From assembly GCF_002752355.1 (NCBI RefSeq), contig NZ_MRAV01000011.1:186001-250000 (forward strand): a DNA stretch of 64,000 nucleotides, written 5' to 3'. The notes below the pieces were generated by a model, which saw nothing but the letters and a program-made list of their open reading frames with translations, was not told where the DNA came from and did not search any database. The first letter of the stretch is position 1. Each line of letters starts with the position of its first letter. This document shows, piece after piece, positions 1 through 8,173 of this stretch. The position numbers and the translations under genes were made by a program. Origin of the DNA: Leucobacter sp. OLIS6 (lineage in GTDB: Bacteria > Actinomycetota > Actinomycetes > Actinomycetales > Microbacteriaceae).

Positions 1-632
1 AGCGGCACGAACAGGCCGCCCATGAAACTCAGCACGGGGAGGATCGGGCCGAGGTAGCGCATCGCGTTCTGCGCGGGGAACGCGTAGCCGACCGCGAGGC
101 CCAGCGCGGTGAGCATGAGCGACGAGATCCAGGCGATGAACCCGGCGAGCAGCAGATTGCCGAGCGGGGCGTGGATGCCGATGATGACGCCGGCGATGAG
201 TGTCGCGGCGACGCCGACCGCGCCGACCGCGAGCCCCGTGAGGATCTTGACGCCGATGTAGACCCCGGGGTTCAGCGGCGTGAGCCGCAGCTGGCGGCTC
301 CAGCCCTGCGAACGCTCCGTCGCGACCGAGACGCCGATCATGGTCGACGCGACCATCGCGCCGTACACCGCCATCGAGATCATGATGGGCACGGCGGCCG
401 AGAGGCCGCCCTCGGCGATGGGGACGTCGGTCGCCGCCGTGTTCTTGTTCGGCAGCGCGATCATGAAGAGCATGCCGATGGGGAATGCGAGGGTGAAGAT
501 CAGAGTTCCCGTGTTGCGGAAGCTGCGCTTCAGCTCCATGCCGAGGAACCGCAGGTTGAATCCGCCGAACGGCGGGGTCGTGCGGTTCGCCGTGTCGATC
601 CGGCCCGGCCGGGTCTGCTGCGTGCCGCTCAT
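1..632 (-). CDS. ABC-2 type transporter permease, partial (C-terminus beyond window)
   Basis: Membrane half of an exporter of the ABC-2 family. The protein starts with ATG at 632 and reads through the left window edge without a stop, giving about 210 residues. A hydrophilic N-terminus of about 30 residues leads into a first membrane segment (GTLIFTLAFPIGMLFMIALP), then several more hydrophobic stretches. The sequence ERSQGWSRQLRLTPLNP between segments is typical of ABC-2 permeases. Its start overlaps the stop of the upstream ATPase by 4 bp (ATGA), so the two are translationally coupled. The substrate cannot be inferred; relatives export drugs, lipids or peptides. Confidence 0.88.
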   Translation of the reverse strand, partial: MSGTQQTRPGRIDTANRTTPPFGGFNLRFLGMELKRSFRNTGTLIFTLAFPIGMLFMIALPNKNTAATDVPIAEGGLSAAVPIMISMAVYGAMVASTMIGVSVATERSQGWSRQLRLTPLNPGVYIGVKILTGLAVGAVGVAATLIAGVIIGIHAPLGNLLLAGFIAWISSLMLTALGLAVGYAFPAQNAMRYLGPILPVLSFMGGLFVP

Positions 633-1570
633 CGTGCCGCCTCCGCGTTTGCTCGTTCGGTGGCGTCGCCCGTGAGCTGCAAGAACGCCTGCTCCAGGTT
701 CTGGCTGGTGATGGTGACGTCGTGCGCCGCGGTCGCGGTGAGCAGGTGCCGGGCCGTGTCGTCCGACGACGCCGTGCGCACTTTGACCCGGTCGCCGCGC
801 AGCTCCACCTGTTCGACGCCGGGCAGCGCGCGCAGCACGGGTTCGAGCTCGGCGCGGTTCGCCTCGGCGCCCTCCAGCACGGCCTCGACGGTGCGGCCGG
901 CCGCCATGCTCTTGATCTCCGCGGCGGAGCCGTCGGCCACGATCCGGCCCTGGCGGATCAGCACGATGCGATCCGCGTACTGGTCGGCCTCCTCGAGGTA
1001 GTGCGTCGCGAACACGACGGTGCGTCCGCGGGCCGCGTCCGCGTGGATCGCGTTCCAGAAGGATCGCCGCCCCTCGACGTCCATGCCGGTGGTCGGCTCG
1101 TCGAGGATCAGCAGCCCGGGATCCGAGAGCAGCGCCATCGCGAAGCGGAGCCGCTGCTGCTCGCCGCCCGAGCACTTCTCGACCTTGCGCGCGGCGATCT
1201 GCAGGATTCCGGCGCGCTCCAGGGCATCGTCGACGTCGATGGTCGACGTGAACAGCGAGGCGTTCAGTCGCATGATGTCGCGCACCGTGAGGTCCTTGAG
1301 CAGGCCGCCCGTCTGCATGACGGCCGACACGAGTCCGCGCGCGATCGCGGCGCGGGGGCTCATGCCGAACAGCTCGACCGAGCCCGCGTCGGGGCGACCG
1401 AGGCCGAGGATCATGTCGATCGTGGTGGTCTTGCCGGCGCCGTTCGGGCCGAGGAACGCGACCACCTCGCCCTGCGCGACCTCGAGGTCGACGCCGTCGA
1501 CCGCCGTATGCTTGCCGAATCGTTTGACGAGCCCGGTCGCACGGATCGCCGGGGGAGTGCCAGTGTTCAC
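629..1570 (-). CDS. ABC transporter ATP-binding protein (ABC-2 exporter)
   Basis: Cytoplasmic ATPase that powers the adjacent ABC-2 permease. The 313-residue protein has Walker A GPNGAGKTT (residues 41-49), the signature motif as CSGGEQQR (about 134) and Walker B LLILDEP (about 152). A C-terminal extension of about 90 residues after the H-loop (FATHYLEEAD) is common in DrrA/CcmA-like exporters. The start is GTG at 1570. It overlaps the permease gene by 4 bp. The signature has Cys-Ser-Gly-Gly rather than Leu-Ser-Gly-Gly, a minor variant. Substrate unknown; multidrug or antibiotic export is the family default, not a demonstrated role. Confidence 0.93.
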   Translation of the reverse strand: MNTGTPPAIRATGLVKRFGKHTAVDGVDLEVAQGEVVAFLGPNGAGKTTTIDMILGLGRPDAGSVELFGMSPRAAIARGLVSAVMQTGGLLKDLTVRDIMRLNASLFTSTIDVDDALERAGILQIAARKVEKCSGGEQQRLRFAMALLSDPGLLILDEPTTGMDVEGRRSFWNAIHADAARGRTVVFATHYLEEADQYADRIVLIRQGRIVADGSAAEIKSMAAGRTVEAVLEGAEANRAELEPVLRALPGVEQVELRGDRVKVRTASSDDTARHLLTATAAHDVTITSQNLEQAFLQLTGDATERANAEAAR

Positions 1571-1684
1571 GACGTCACGTTACCGCTCGGGCTCCTGAGC
1601 GAGTCTGCGTGCGGGCCGTGAGTCGCGAATCCGCACTGCTCCGCACGGCGCTGCATCGCCCCGCGGGCGTTCGGACGCCTCCCT

Positions 1685-1690
1685 TAGGCT
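1685..1690 (+). promoter_or_regulatory. Candidate -10 box of a leaderless transcript (HAD gene)
   Basis: TAGGCT lies 6 nt before the ATG at 1697, which places transcription start at or next to the start codon. No Shine-Dalgarno sequence is present. The same arrangement recurs at several other genes in the window. Confidence 0.5.
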
Positions 1691-1696
1691 GAGCCC

Positions 1697-2344
1697 ATGG
1701 AACGCATCGAAGCACGGGCAGCGCTGCTCGACATGGACGGCACCCTCGTCGACTCGACCGCGGTCGTCGAACGGCTCTGGGGTGAGTGGGCGGACCGGCA
1801 CGAGGTGCCCCGCGGCTCAGTACTGTCGGTGATCCACGGCCGTCAGGGGCACGAGAGCATGGCGATCCTGCTGCCCGAGCGCTCCGCAGACGAGAACATC
1901 GCCGAGAACGCCGGCATGCTGGCGCGCGAGGCGGTCGAGACGGACGGCGTCGTCGAGATCGCGGGCGCCGCCGCGTTCGTGGAGGCGCTCGCCTCTTTCC
2001 CGCACGCGGTGGTGACCTCGGCCGATTCGCCTTTGCTGCACGCGCGCATGGGCGCCGCCGGAGTGCGGGTGCCCGAGGTCGCGGTCACCGCGGAGTCGGT
2101 CCGGGCGAGCAAGCCGGACCCCGAGGGGTTCCTGCTCGCCGCCGACCGGCTCGGGATCGCGCCCGCGGACTGCGTCGTGTTCGAGGACTCCTCGGTGGGG
2201 ATCGCCGCCGCGCGCGCCGCGGGCATGCGCGTCGTCGGCGTCGGTGCCGCAGCGGCGCAGCACGCGCCGGATGCGCACGTCGCCGATCTCGCCGCCGTGC
2301 GCGTCGTGCCGTCGGGCGCGGGCTTCGCGCTCGAGATCGGGTAG
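1697..2344 (+). CDS. HAD-superfamily phosphatase (sugar-phosphatase-like)
   Basis: Cytoplasmic hydrolase that probably dephosphorylates a small phosphorylated metabolite. Of 215 residues, motif I is DMDGTLVDS with nucleophile D12 and acid/base D14. Motif II is the TSADSP segment, motif III the Lys of SKPDPEGF, and motif IV EDSSVGIAAARAAG. This order and length fit beta-phosphoglucomutase-like or GPP/DOG sugar phosphatases with a helical cap between motifs I and II. It stands alone and is divergent from the ABC pair. Substrate cannot be assigned from sequence. Confidence 0.9.
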   Translation: MERIEARAALLDMDGTLVDSTAVVERLWGEWADRHEVPRGSVLSVIHGRQGHESMAILLPERSADENIAENAGMLAREAVETDGVVEIAGAAAFVEALASFPHAVVTSADSPLLHARMGAAGVRVPEVAVTAESVRASKPDPEGFLLAADRLGIAPADCVVFEDSSVGIAAARAAGMRVVGVGAAAAQHAPDAHVADLAAVRVVPSGAGFALEIG

Positions 2345-2357
2345 CGCCCCACCCTCG

Positions 2358-2541
2358 CGTGCTCGTGCTCGTGCTCGTGCCCGTGCTCGTGCACGCTCGA
2401 GCTTGAGCGCGCAAACGCACGCGCACCTTCGTCGAGTGGCGGCAGTCGGCGCGAATGCGATCCCATTCGAGCGTTTTGCCGCCACTCGATGAGGCCGACG
2501 AGGCCGACAACGCCGATGAAGCCGACAATGCCGACGAGGCC
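2358..2541. repeat. Low-complexity short tandem repeats flanking the first 58-bp palindrome
   Basis: Positions 2358-2393 hold a degenerate hexamer run of GTGCTC units. Positions 2489-2541 hold a degenerate 9-bp run of GAGGCCGAC-like units. They flank the 58-bp inverted repeat at 2432-2489 in the space between two convergent genes. Reading frames through them are low-complexity and are not considered genes. Confidence 0.6.
2432..2489. repeat. 58-bp palindromic element, copy 1
   Basis: Inverted repeat running from TCGAGTGGCGGCA (2432-2444) to TGCCGCCACTCGA (2477-2489), exactly 58 bp. GAAT occurs at element positions 22-25 and ATTC at 34-37; the central arms are only partly paired. It lies between the stops of the convergent HAD phosphatase and response regulator genes, so it may act as a bidirectional terminator. 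The family has copies at 31509, 43461 and 61260. Confidence 0.85.
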
Positions 2542-2562
2542 CGGAGTTCCAGAGGCCAGGGC

Positions 2563-3219
2563 TCAGCGCGACGCGAGCGTGTACCGATGTTCGGGACGCC
2601 CCGTCGACCCGTAGCGCAGCCGCACCTCCACGACCGATCGCGCGGCGAGAGCCGCGAGGTGGCGCTGCGCCGTCGCACGCGAGATCCCCGCGCGCTCGGC
2701 GACCTCGCTCGCCGAGCGTTCCTCGGCGCCGAGCGCGTCGAGGATCAGCTTCTCGGTCGCGGAGCGCGACAGCGAGACGGGGTCGCTCGACCCGTTCAGG
2801 ATCGCGAGGGCGCGATCGAGATCCTCCTGGGCCACCGCGCCCGTCCCCGCGAGCAGGTTGCGGAATCTCGCGTACCGTTCCAGCCGCTCGGCGAGCATGC
2901 GCGGCTCGAACGGCTTGAGCAGACAGGCGAGGGCCCCCGAACGGAGCGCGCGGCGCAGGGTCGGGGCGTCGCCAGCCGCCGAGATCACGAACGCGTCGCA
3001 CCCCGCCGCGCGTACGAGGTCGATGCCGTCGCCGTCCGGCAGATAGACGTCGACCAGCAGGAGGTCGGGTCGGTGGGCGCGGATCGCGGCCCGCGCCTCG
3101 GCGACCGAGCGGGCGGGCTCGAGCGCCAGGAACCCCGGGCGCTCGGCGACGATGTCGCGGTGCAGGCCGGCGACGCGGAAGTCGTCGTCGACGACGAGGG
3201 TGCGGATCGGATCGGTCAC
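2563..3219 (-). CDS. Response regulator, CitB/DcuR family
   Basis: DNA-binding partner of the sensor kinase encoded immediately upstream. The N-terminal receiver domain has the acidic cluster VVDDD (residues 9-13), phospho-acceptor D57 in LLLVDVYLPDGDG, and the conserved Lys in LLKPFEP. The C-terminal third carries a helix-turn-helix (SASEVAERAGISRATAQRHL) of the CitB type, followed by a winged tail ending in GRPEHRY. Length, 218 residues, is normal. It starts at GTG 3219, overlapping the kinase stop by 4 bp. With the divergent CitMHS gene it probably controls citrate or another di/tricarboxylate uptake. Confidence 0.93.
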   Translation of the reverse strand: MTDPIRTLVVDDDFRVAGLHRDIVAERPGFLALEPARSVAEARAAIRAHRPDLLLVDVYLPDGDGIDLVRAAGCDAFVISAAGDAPTLRRALRSGALACLLKPFEPRMLAERLERYARFRNLLAGTGAVAQEDLDRALAILNGSSDPVSLSRSATEKLILDALGAEERSASEVAERAGISRATAQRHLAALAARSVVEVRLRYGSTGRPEHRYTLASR

Positions 3220-5105
3220 GGGTGCTCCTGCTGGGTCGGATCGGTGGGGAGGTCGGCCGGATCGGTGGGGACGTCGGCCGGATCGGTGCGATCGGGTATC
3301 CCGCCCTCGGCGCCGCGGGCGGGTTCGACGGCCCCGCCGATGCGTGCGGCGAACACCGCGCCGGAGCGGGATCCGGGGTCGCTGTCGACCGCGGACTCCG
3401 AACGGGGCCCGGATCCGGCCTCGGCACCGCCGCGGTCCACCACCCAGAGGTCTCCGCCGCTCGCCCGCGCGATCTCGCGCGACAGGGGGAGCCCGAGCCC
3501 GTGCCCGTGCGCCGACTCGTCGGTGTCGCCGCCCGGTTCGCTGTCGGGAGTTCCGGAGCCGCCCCGGCTGTCGCGCGCGAACACGTCGGTTCCGGGCGGG
3601 ATCCCGTCGCCGGAGTCCCCCACGGTGAGCACGAGCGCGTCTTCGTCGTCGAGCAGGGTCGCCTCGACCCAGCGCGGCGCCGGACCCCGCACGGCCGCCG
3701 AGACGGCGTTGTCGATGAGGTTGCCGAGCACGGCGGCGGTGTTCTCGGGATCGCGGATCGTGCCGAGCAGCTGGGTATCCTCGCCGATGCGCAGGCGCAC
3801 CCCGCGTTCACCCGCCTCGATGCCCTTGGCGCCGAGGAATGCGTGCAGGAACGGATCGCCGAGCCGGTCGAGTCCGAGCACGGGATACCCGACGGCACCG
3901 CGCTCGACGAGCTCGCCGAGGAACTCGCGGGCCTCGGGCACTCGCTCGGCGTCGATGAGTCCGGCGGCGACGTGCATGCGGTTCGCGAACTCGTGCCGCT
4001 GCACTCGCAGCGCGCCGGTCATGGCGCGCACGGTTTCGAGTCGTTCGCTCAACGCGACGAGGTCGGTGCGGTCGCGCACGATCACGACGCGGCCGAGCCG
4101 CCGCTGCCCGCGTCGGACGGGCCGCGGTTCGACGTACAGCACGCGTCCGGCGTGCACGACGCCGACGTCGCTCGCCTCGCGAGCGGTTCCGGCGCCGGAG
4201 GGCGATGCGTCGCGAGACGCGTCGTCGTCGGCGGCGAGCGCCGCGAGGATCGGCGCGGGCAGGCCGAGCGCGGCGAGCGGGCGGCCCACGGGTCGCTCGA
4301 TTCCCAGCATGCGTTCCGCGGCGGCGTTGCAGACGAGCACGGTGCCGTCGGGGTCGATGCCGAGGACCCCGTCGCCGACGCCGTCGAGCACGGCGGTCTG
4401 GTTCTGCACGAGCGCGGCGAGCTCTTCGGGCTGGAGGCCGAGGGTGAGGCGTTCCCAGCGGCGTCGCATCAGCAGCGTGGCGAGGGTCGCGATCCCGACC
4501 CCGCCGAGCGCGGCGAGCGCGATCGAGCCGAGCAGCGCGGGCAGGTCGTCGAAGACGCTTCCCTGTTCGAAGCCGACGCTCACCTCGCCGACGGGGCGCT
4601 GCGCGTCCGGCCCGGTCCGCTCGGCGCCGGGCGCGTAGACGGGGACCTTGGCGCGGGCCGAGACCCCGAGGGTGCCGCGCTCCCAGTCGACGACCTCGTG
4701 CCCCTGCAGCACTCGGTCGTAGGGGGTGCTGACCTCCTGGCCGAGCCGGTCGGCCTGCGGGTGGGCGAGGCGGATCCCGTGGTCGTCGGTGATCACGACG
4801 AACAGCACGCCGGTGCGCTCCGTGATCCCCGCGGCGGTGCGCTGCAGTTCGCCGTCGCGCAGTCCGGCGGCCGCGGGGGTGCCGGGGTCGGCGGAGAACT
4901 CGGCGACGAGTTCGCGCACGGTGGGATCCTCGGCGACGGTGCGGGCGATGCCGAGGGCGGCGGCCTGCGATGACGCGCGGAGCTGCTGGACCGCGAGGAA
5001 CAGGTAGACGCCGGTGCAGAGGGCGACGACCAGCACCACCGTGCCGAGCTGCAGCAGCAGGACGCGAGTGGCGAAGCGCAGACGCGCGCGGTCCGGTCGA
5101 GCCAT
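3216..5105 (-). CDS. Sensor histidine kinase, CitA/DcuS family
   Basis: Membrane sensor for a C4-dicarboxylate or citrate-type ligand. A first TM helix (residues about 13-38) precedes a periplasmic PAS-like domain of about 140 residues containing the family segment LFVVITDDHGIRLAHP. A second TM follows, then a cytoplasmic PAS domain (NQTAVLDGVGDGVLGIDPDG), the H-box LRVQRHEFANRMH, the N-box NLIDNAVSAA, and G-boxes GDSGDGIPPG and HGHGLGLPLSREIA. The start at 5105 is preceded by GGAG. At 629 residues it exceeds the usual 530-550 because of inserts rich in Asp, Ser and Gly and a C-terminal tail with repeated TDPADLPTDPT-like units. Confidence 0.92.
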   Translation of the reverse strand: MARPDRARLRFATRVLLLQLGTVVLVVALCTGVYLFLAVQQLRASSQAAALGIARTVAEDPTVRELVAEFSADPGTPAAAGLRDGELQRTAAGITERTGVLFVVITDDHGIRLAHPQADRLGQEVSTPYDRVLQGHEVVDWERGTLGVSARAKVPVYAPGAERTGPDAQRPVGEVSVGFEQGSVFDDLPALLGSIALAALGGVGIATLATLLMRRRWERLTLGLQPEELAALVQNQTAVLDGVGDGVLGIDPDGTVLVCNAAAERMLGIERPVGRPLAALGLPAPILAALAADDDASRDASPSGAGTAREASDVGVVHAGRVLYVEPRPVRRGQRRLGRVVIVRDRTDLVALSERLETVRAMTGALRVQRHEFANRMHVAAGLIDAERVPEAREFLGELVERGAVGYPVLGLDRLGDPFLHAFLGAKGIEAGERGVRLRIGEDTQLLGTIRDPENTAAVLGNLIDNAVSAAVRGPAPRWVEATLLDDEDALVLTVGDSGDGIPPGTDVFARDSRGGSGTPDSEPGGDTDESAHGHGLGLPLSREIARASGGDLWVVDRGGAEAGSGPRSESAVDSDPGSRSGAVFAARIGGAVEPARGAEGGIPDRTDPADVPTDPADLPTDPTQQEHP

Positions 5106-5112
5106 GCTCTCC

Positions 5113-5179
5113 ATTCTGCGCATCCGCACCCCCGAAGCTCCGCGCGCACAATGCGCAGAACCCACGCTACGCGCAGAAC
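5113..5179. promoter_or_regulatory. Candidate CitB-type operator array between sensor kinase and citMHS
   Basis: GCGCAGAAC occurs twice in direct orientation at 5153-5161 and 5171-5179 (18-bp period). A related inverted copy, ATTCTGCGCAT, lies at 5113-5123, just upstream of the kinase start codon. The array sits in the shared intergenic region between the two-component system and the CitMHS transporter, the expected position for response-regulator sites. Binding is inferred. Confidence 0.5.
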
Positions 5180-5273
5180 GCGACGAAATGCGAGCTACCC
5201 GGAGCCGGGTCCGGTTTCTCCCTAGCATCGGCGCAGGCCGCTCTCGGCGGTCCGACGACAAAGGAGTCATCTG

Positions 5274-6821
5274 ATGCAACCGGCGATGTCCGAGCTGCTG
5301 CTGCGCGCAGCGGACGAGAAGCCCACGTACGACCTCGCATTCGTGCCGCCCGAGTGGGTGCTCGTGATCCTCGGGTTCACGATGGTGCTCGTGTTCATGA
5401 CCCTGATCATGACGAAGCGCCTCACCCCGATGGTCGCCCTGATCCTCGTGCCCACCATCTTCGGCCTCTTCGCGGGAGCGGGGCTCGGGCTCGGCGACAT
5501 GGTGCTCGACGCGATCGGCAACATGGCGCCGACGGCGGCGCTCCTCATGTTCGCGATCATGTTCTTCGGGATCATGATCGACGTGGGGCTCTTCGACCCG
5601 CTGATCCGTTTCATCACCCGGCTGCTCGGCGACGATCCCGCGAAGGTCGTGGTCGGCACCGCGCTCCTCGCTGCCGCGGTCTCGCTCGACGGCGACGGAT
5701 CGACGACGTTCATCATCACGACTTCCGCGATGCTGCCGATCTACCTGCGGCTCGGCATGAGCCCGGTGGTGCTCACCTGCGTCGCCGGTCTGATGAACGG
5801 CACGATGAACATCCTCCCCTGGGGCGGACCCACCGTGCGCGCCGCGACCGCGCTGAACCTGCAGGTGTCGGACGTGTTCGTGCCGATGATCCCCGCCATG
5901 CTGGTCGGCCTTGTCGTGGCCTTCGGCTTCGCCTGGATGCTGGGCGTGCAGGAGCGCAACCGTCTGGGCCGCATCGACGCGGCCCGCCTCGACGGCACCG
6001 CCGACGGCGGCCTGCTGGCCGGGGTGCCGAAGCTGTTCCGCGGTGCGGACAGCAAGCCGGGCGCTCGCGCCTCGCTGCACACGGGCAACCTCGTGACCGT
6101 CGGGATCGGCGGACCCGCGGTGGCTGCCGCCGAGGTCGACCCGACCGACACCGCCATGGCCGACACCATGCTCGATCCGAACCGCGCGACGCTGCGGCCC
6201 AAGCTCATCTGGGCGAACCTGGTCCTCACCGTCGCCGTGATGGTGCTGCTGGTGCTCGACATCATGCCGCTGCCGTACGTGTTCATGGTCGGCGCGGGCC
6301 TCGCCCTCGTCCTGAACTTCCGCAGGCTGAAGGATCAGGCGGCCGAGATCGTGGCGCACGCGCCCAGCATCGTCGGCGTCGTGTCCATGGTGATCGCGGC
6401 CGGCGTGCTCGTCGGCGTGCTCTCGGGCACCGGCATGGTCGACGCGATGGCGAAGTGGATCACGGGCGTCCTGCCGACCGAGGTGGGTCCGTTCCTGGCG
6501 CCGATCACGGGCGTGCTGTCGATCCCCTTCACGTTCTTCATGTCGAACGACGCCTTCTACTACGGGATCCTCCCCGTGCTGTCGCAGAGCGCCGCGCACT
6601 TCGGCATCGACCCCGTCGAGATGGCGCGCGCGTCGATCACGGGCCAGCCGGTGCACCTGCAGAGCCCGCTCGTGCCGGCGATCCTGCTGCTCGTCTCGCT
6701 CGCGAGCGTGAACCTCGGCGACCACCACAAGAAGGTGCTGTGGCGGGCGACGATCGTGTCGCTCGTGATGCTCGCGGTCGGGATCCTGACGGGCGCGATC
6801 CCGCTCTTCGTCGCGGGCTGA
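5274..6821 (+). CDS. CitMHS-family citrate/metal-citrate transporter
   Basis: Secondary transporter importing citrate, usually as a metal complex, with protons. The 515-residue protein is strongly hydrophobic, with about 12 predicted membrane segments and a central hydrophilic loop (about residues 220-310). Family-typical segments are SLDGDGSTTFIITTSAM and GLMNGTMNILPWGGPTVRAA. The start at 5274 has a strong AAAGGAG 8 nt upstream. It is divergent from a CitA/CitB-like two-component system, the usual arrangement for regulated citrate uptake in actinobacteria and Bacillus. Citrate is the best-supported substrate; another tricarboxylate is possible. Confidence 0.92.
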   Translation: MQPAMSELLLRAADEKPTYDLAFVPPEWVLVILGFTMVLVFMTLIMTKRLTPMVALILVPTIFGLFAGAGLGLGDMVLDAIGNMAPTAALLMFAIMFFGIMIDVGLFDPLIRFITRLLGDDPAKVVVGTALLAAAVSLDGDGSTTFIITTSAMLPIYLRLGMSPVVLTCVAGLMNGTMNILPWGGPTVRAATALNLQVSDVFVPMIPAMLVGLVVAFGFAWMLGVQERNRLGRIDAARLDGTADGGLLAGVPKLFRGADSKPGARASLHTGNLVTVGIGGPAVAAAEVDPTDTAMADTMLDPNRATLRPKLIWANLVLTVAVMVLLVLDIMPLPYVFMVGAGLALVLNFRRLKDQAAEIVAHAPSIVGVVSMVIAAGVLVGVLSGTGMVDAMAKWITGVLPTEVGPFLAPITGVLSIPFTFFMSNDAFYYGILPVLSQSAAHFGIDPVEMARASITGQPVHLQSPLVPAILLLVSLASVNLGDHHKKVLWRATIVSLVMLAVGILTGAIPLFVAG

Positions 6822-6828
6822 GGGTCGT

Positions 6829-6858
6829 GGTGCTGCGGGTCAGGAGACCCGCAGCACC
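6829..6858. terminator. Bidirectional hairpin terminator
   Basis: Perfect 13-bp stem (GGTGCTGCGGGTC / GACCCGCAGCACC) with a 4-nt loop between the convergent CitMHS and fusion genes. It includes the stop codon of the minus-strand gene. There is no U-tract. Confidence 0.7.
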
Positions 6859-8015
6859 GACCACAGCGCTGCGGGGAGCTTCGTCCAGCCCTCGCGGCCG
6901 AGGAAGTGACCGCCGCCGGGCACCACCTCGACCGGGACGCCGAGCGCCGAGGCGAGGACGTCGGTGTCGGCGGGCGGAACGATCGCGTCGTCGTCGGAGC
7001 GCAGCACCGCGATGCTGCGCACCATCGCGGGAACACCCGCGAGGTCGACGCCGGCGGCGGCGAATCGGTCGAGCTCCGGGATCGGTTCGACGGGCCCCGC
7101 GAATCCCGAGACGAGGACCAGGCTGCCGAGCCGGTCGGCGGGATCGACCGCGCCGCCCCCGGTGCGGCGCGCTCGCTCGGCCAGCACGCGCGCGGCGGCG
7201 AGTGCGCCGAGGCTGTGGCCGATCACCGCGTCGCCGTCGCGAATGTCGCCGATGGCCTCGGCGGCCGCGGCCCGCCAGGCGTCCGCATCGGGATCCTGCG
7301 CATCGGGCAGCTCGGGGACGCTCACCTCGAAGCCGGCGGCCTCGAGTCGCTCGGCGAGCCAGGGGAACCAGTGGTCGGCGGGGGACGCGGTGAAGCCGTG
7401 CAGGATCGTGGCCCGGGGTGCGCGGCCGTCGCGCCGGCGGCGCCATTCCTCGGCGAGGAGGCCGTACATGACCCCGTCCACCCAACCGTGGTCGCGGTGC
7501 AGCGCGTCGCGCACCGAGCTGCTCTCGAGCCGCATGCCGACGCGGCGCATGAGCTTCTGCGAGGGCTCGTTCGGGGTGAAGGCGCCGGCCTGGATCCGGT
7601 GCAGACCCAGCTCTTCGAAGCAGACGCGGATCGCCTCGCGCACCGCCTCGGTCGCGTAGCCGCGTCCCTCGAAGTCGGGGTGCATGGTCCAGCCGAGCTC
7701 GGCCTGCACGCCGACGGCACGATCCCGCACCTCGCGCTGCGACCAGGCGTTCCCCACCGAGATCATGACATCGCCGATGACGCGGCCGTCGAGCTCGAAC
7801 ACGAGCGTGTCGGGCAGTCGTGCGGGCACCGAAGCGTTCCAGTCGGCGCGATCCGCGGGGTGCCAGCCGAGCCACTCGCCGACGTCGTCCCGGCCGCGGT
7901 GCTGCCAGAGCGCGTCGATGTCGCCCGCCTCGGCGCGACGCAGCACGAGACGCTCGGTGCGCTTCGGCCAGGTGACGGCGTCGAGGGGGTGGGGCTGCGG
8001 CTGGGGCTCGGACAT
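6840..8015 (-). CDS. GNAT acetyltransferase fused to an RBBP9-like serine hydrolase
   Basis: Two-domain protein of 391 residues. The N-terminal half resembles RimJ/RimL-type GNAT enzymes: TERLVLRRAEAGDIDALW near the start, then GWTMHPDFEGRGYATEAV covering the acetyl-CoA pyrophosphate loop, and FTPNEPSQKLMRRVGM. The C-terminal half starts near ATILHGFTASPADHWFPWL and has nucleophile motif GHSLGALAA, a candidate Asp in RSDDDAIVPP and the closing His in GGGHFLG, as in RBBP9/YdeN alpha/beta hydrolases. Start ATG 8015 was chosen because CATACT, a candidate -10, lies 7 nt upstream and the further upstream residues look non-coding. Substrates of both halves are unknown. Confidence 0.87.
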   Translation of the reverse strand: MSEPQPQPHPLDAVTWPKRTERLVLRRAEAGDIDALWQHRGRDDVGEWLGWHPADRADWNASVPARLPDTLVFELDGRVIGDVMISVGNAWSQREVRDRAVGVQAELGWTMHPDFEGRGYATEAVREAIRVCFEELGLHRIQAGAFTPNEPSQKLMRRVGMRLESSSVRDALHRDHGWVDGVMYGLLAEEWRRRRDGRAPRATILHGFTASPADHWFPWLAERLEAAGFEVSVPELPDAQDPDADAWRAAAAEAIGDIRDGDAVIGHSLGALAAARVLAERARRTGGGAVDPADRLGSLVLVSGFAGPVEPIPELDRFAAAGVDLAGVPAMVRSIAVLRSDDDAIVPPADTDVLASALGVPVEVVPGGGHFLGREGWTKLPAALWSVLRVS

Positions 8016-8173
8016 GGGCACCAGTATGCCGGAGCGCGTCCCTGCCGGACCTCCCTGCACACCGGAGGAGGGCGAGAACTGTGCGATCCCGCGGATCGGG
8101 TCCGGTCGCAGGAGCCCTATGCTTGACCCGGTCCGCGCAGTGGGGCGCGGCCGGCTCCGAAAGGAACGCGACA

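Noticed and set aside
2358-2541. Possible coding of the repetitive GTGCTC and GAGGCCGAC runs
   Set aside because: Frames through them give only low-complexity peptides (such as ADEADNADEADN) in a gap between convergent genes, without start signals.
5106-6728. Upstream in-frame extension of the sensor kinase to about 1170 residues
   Set aside because: The extension is antisense to the CitMHS gene and is His/Arg/Asp-rich. A GGAG site and the TM1-leading start support 5105.
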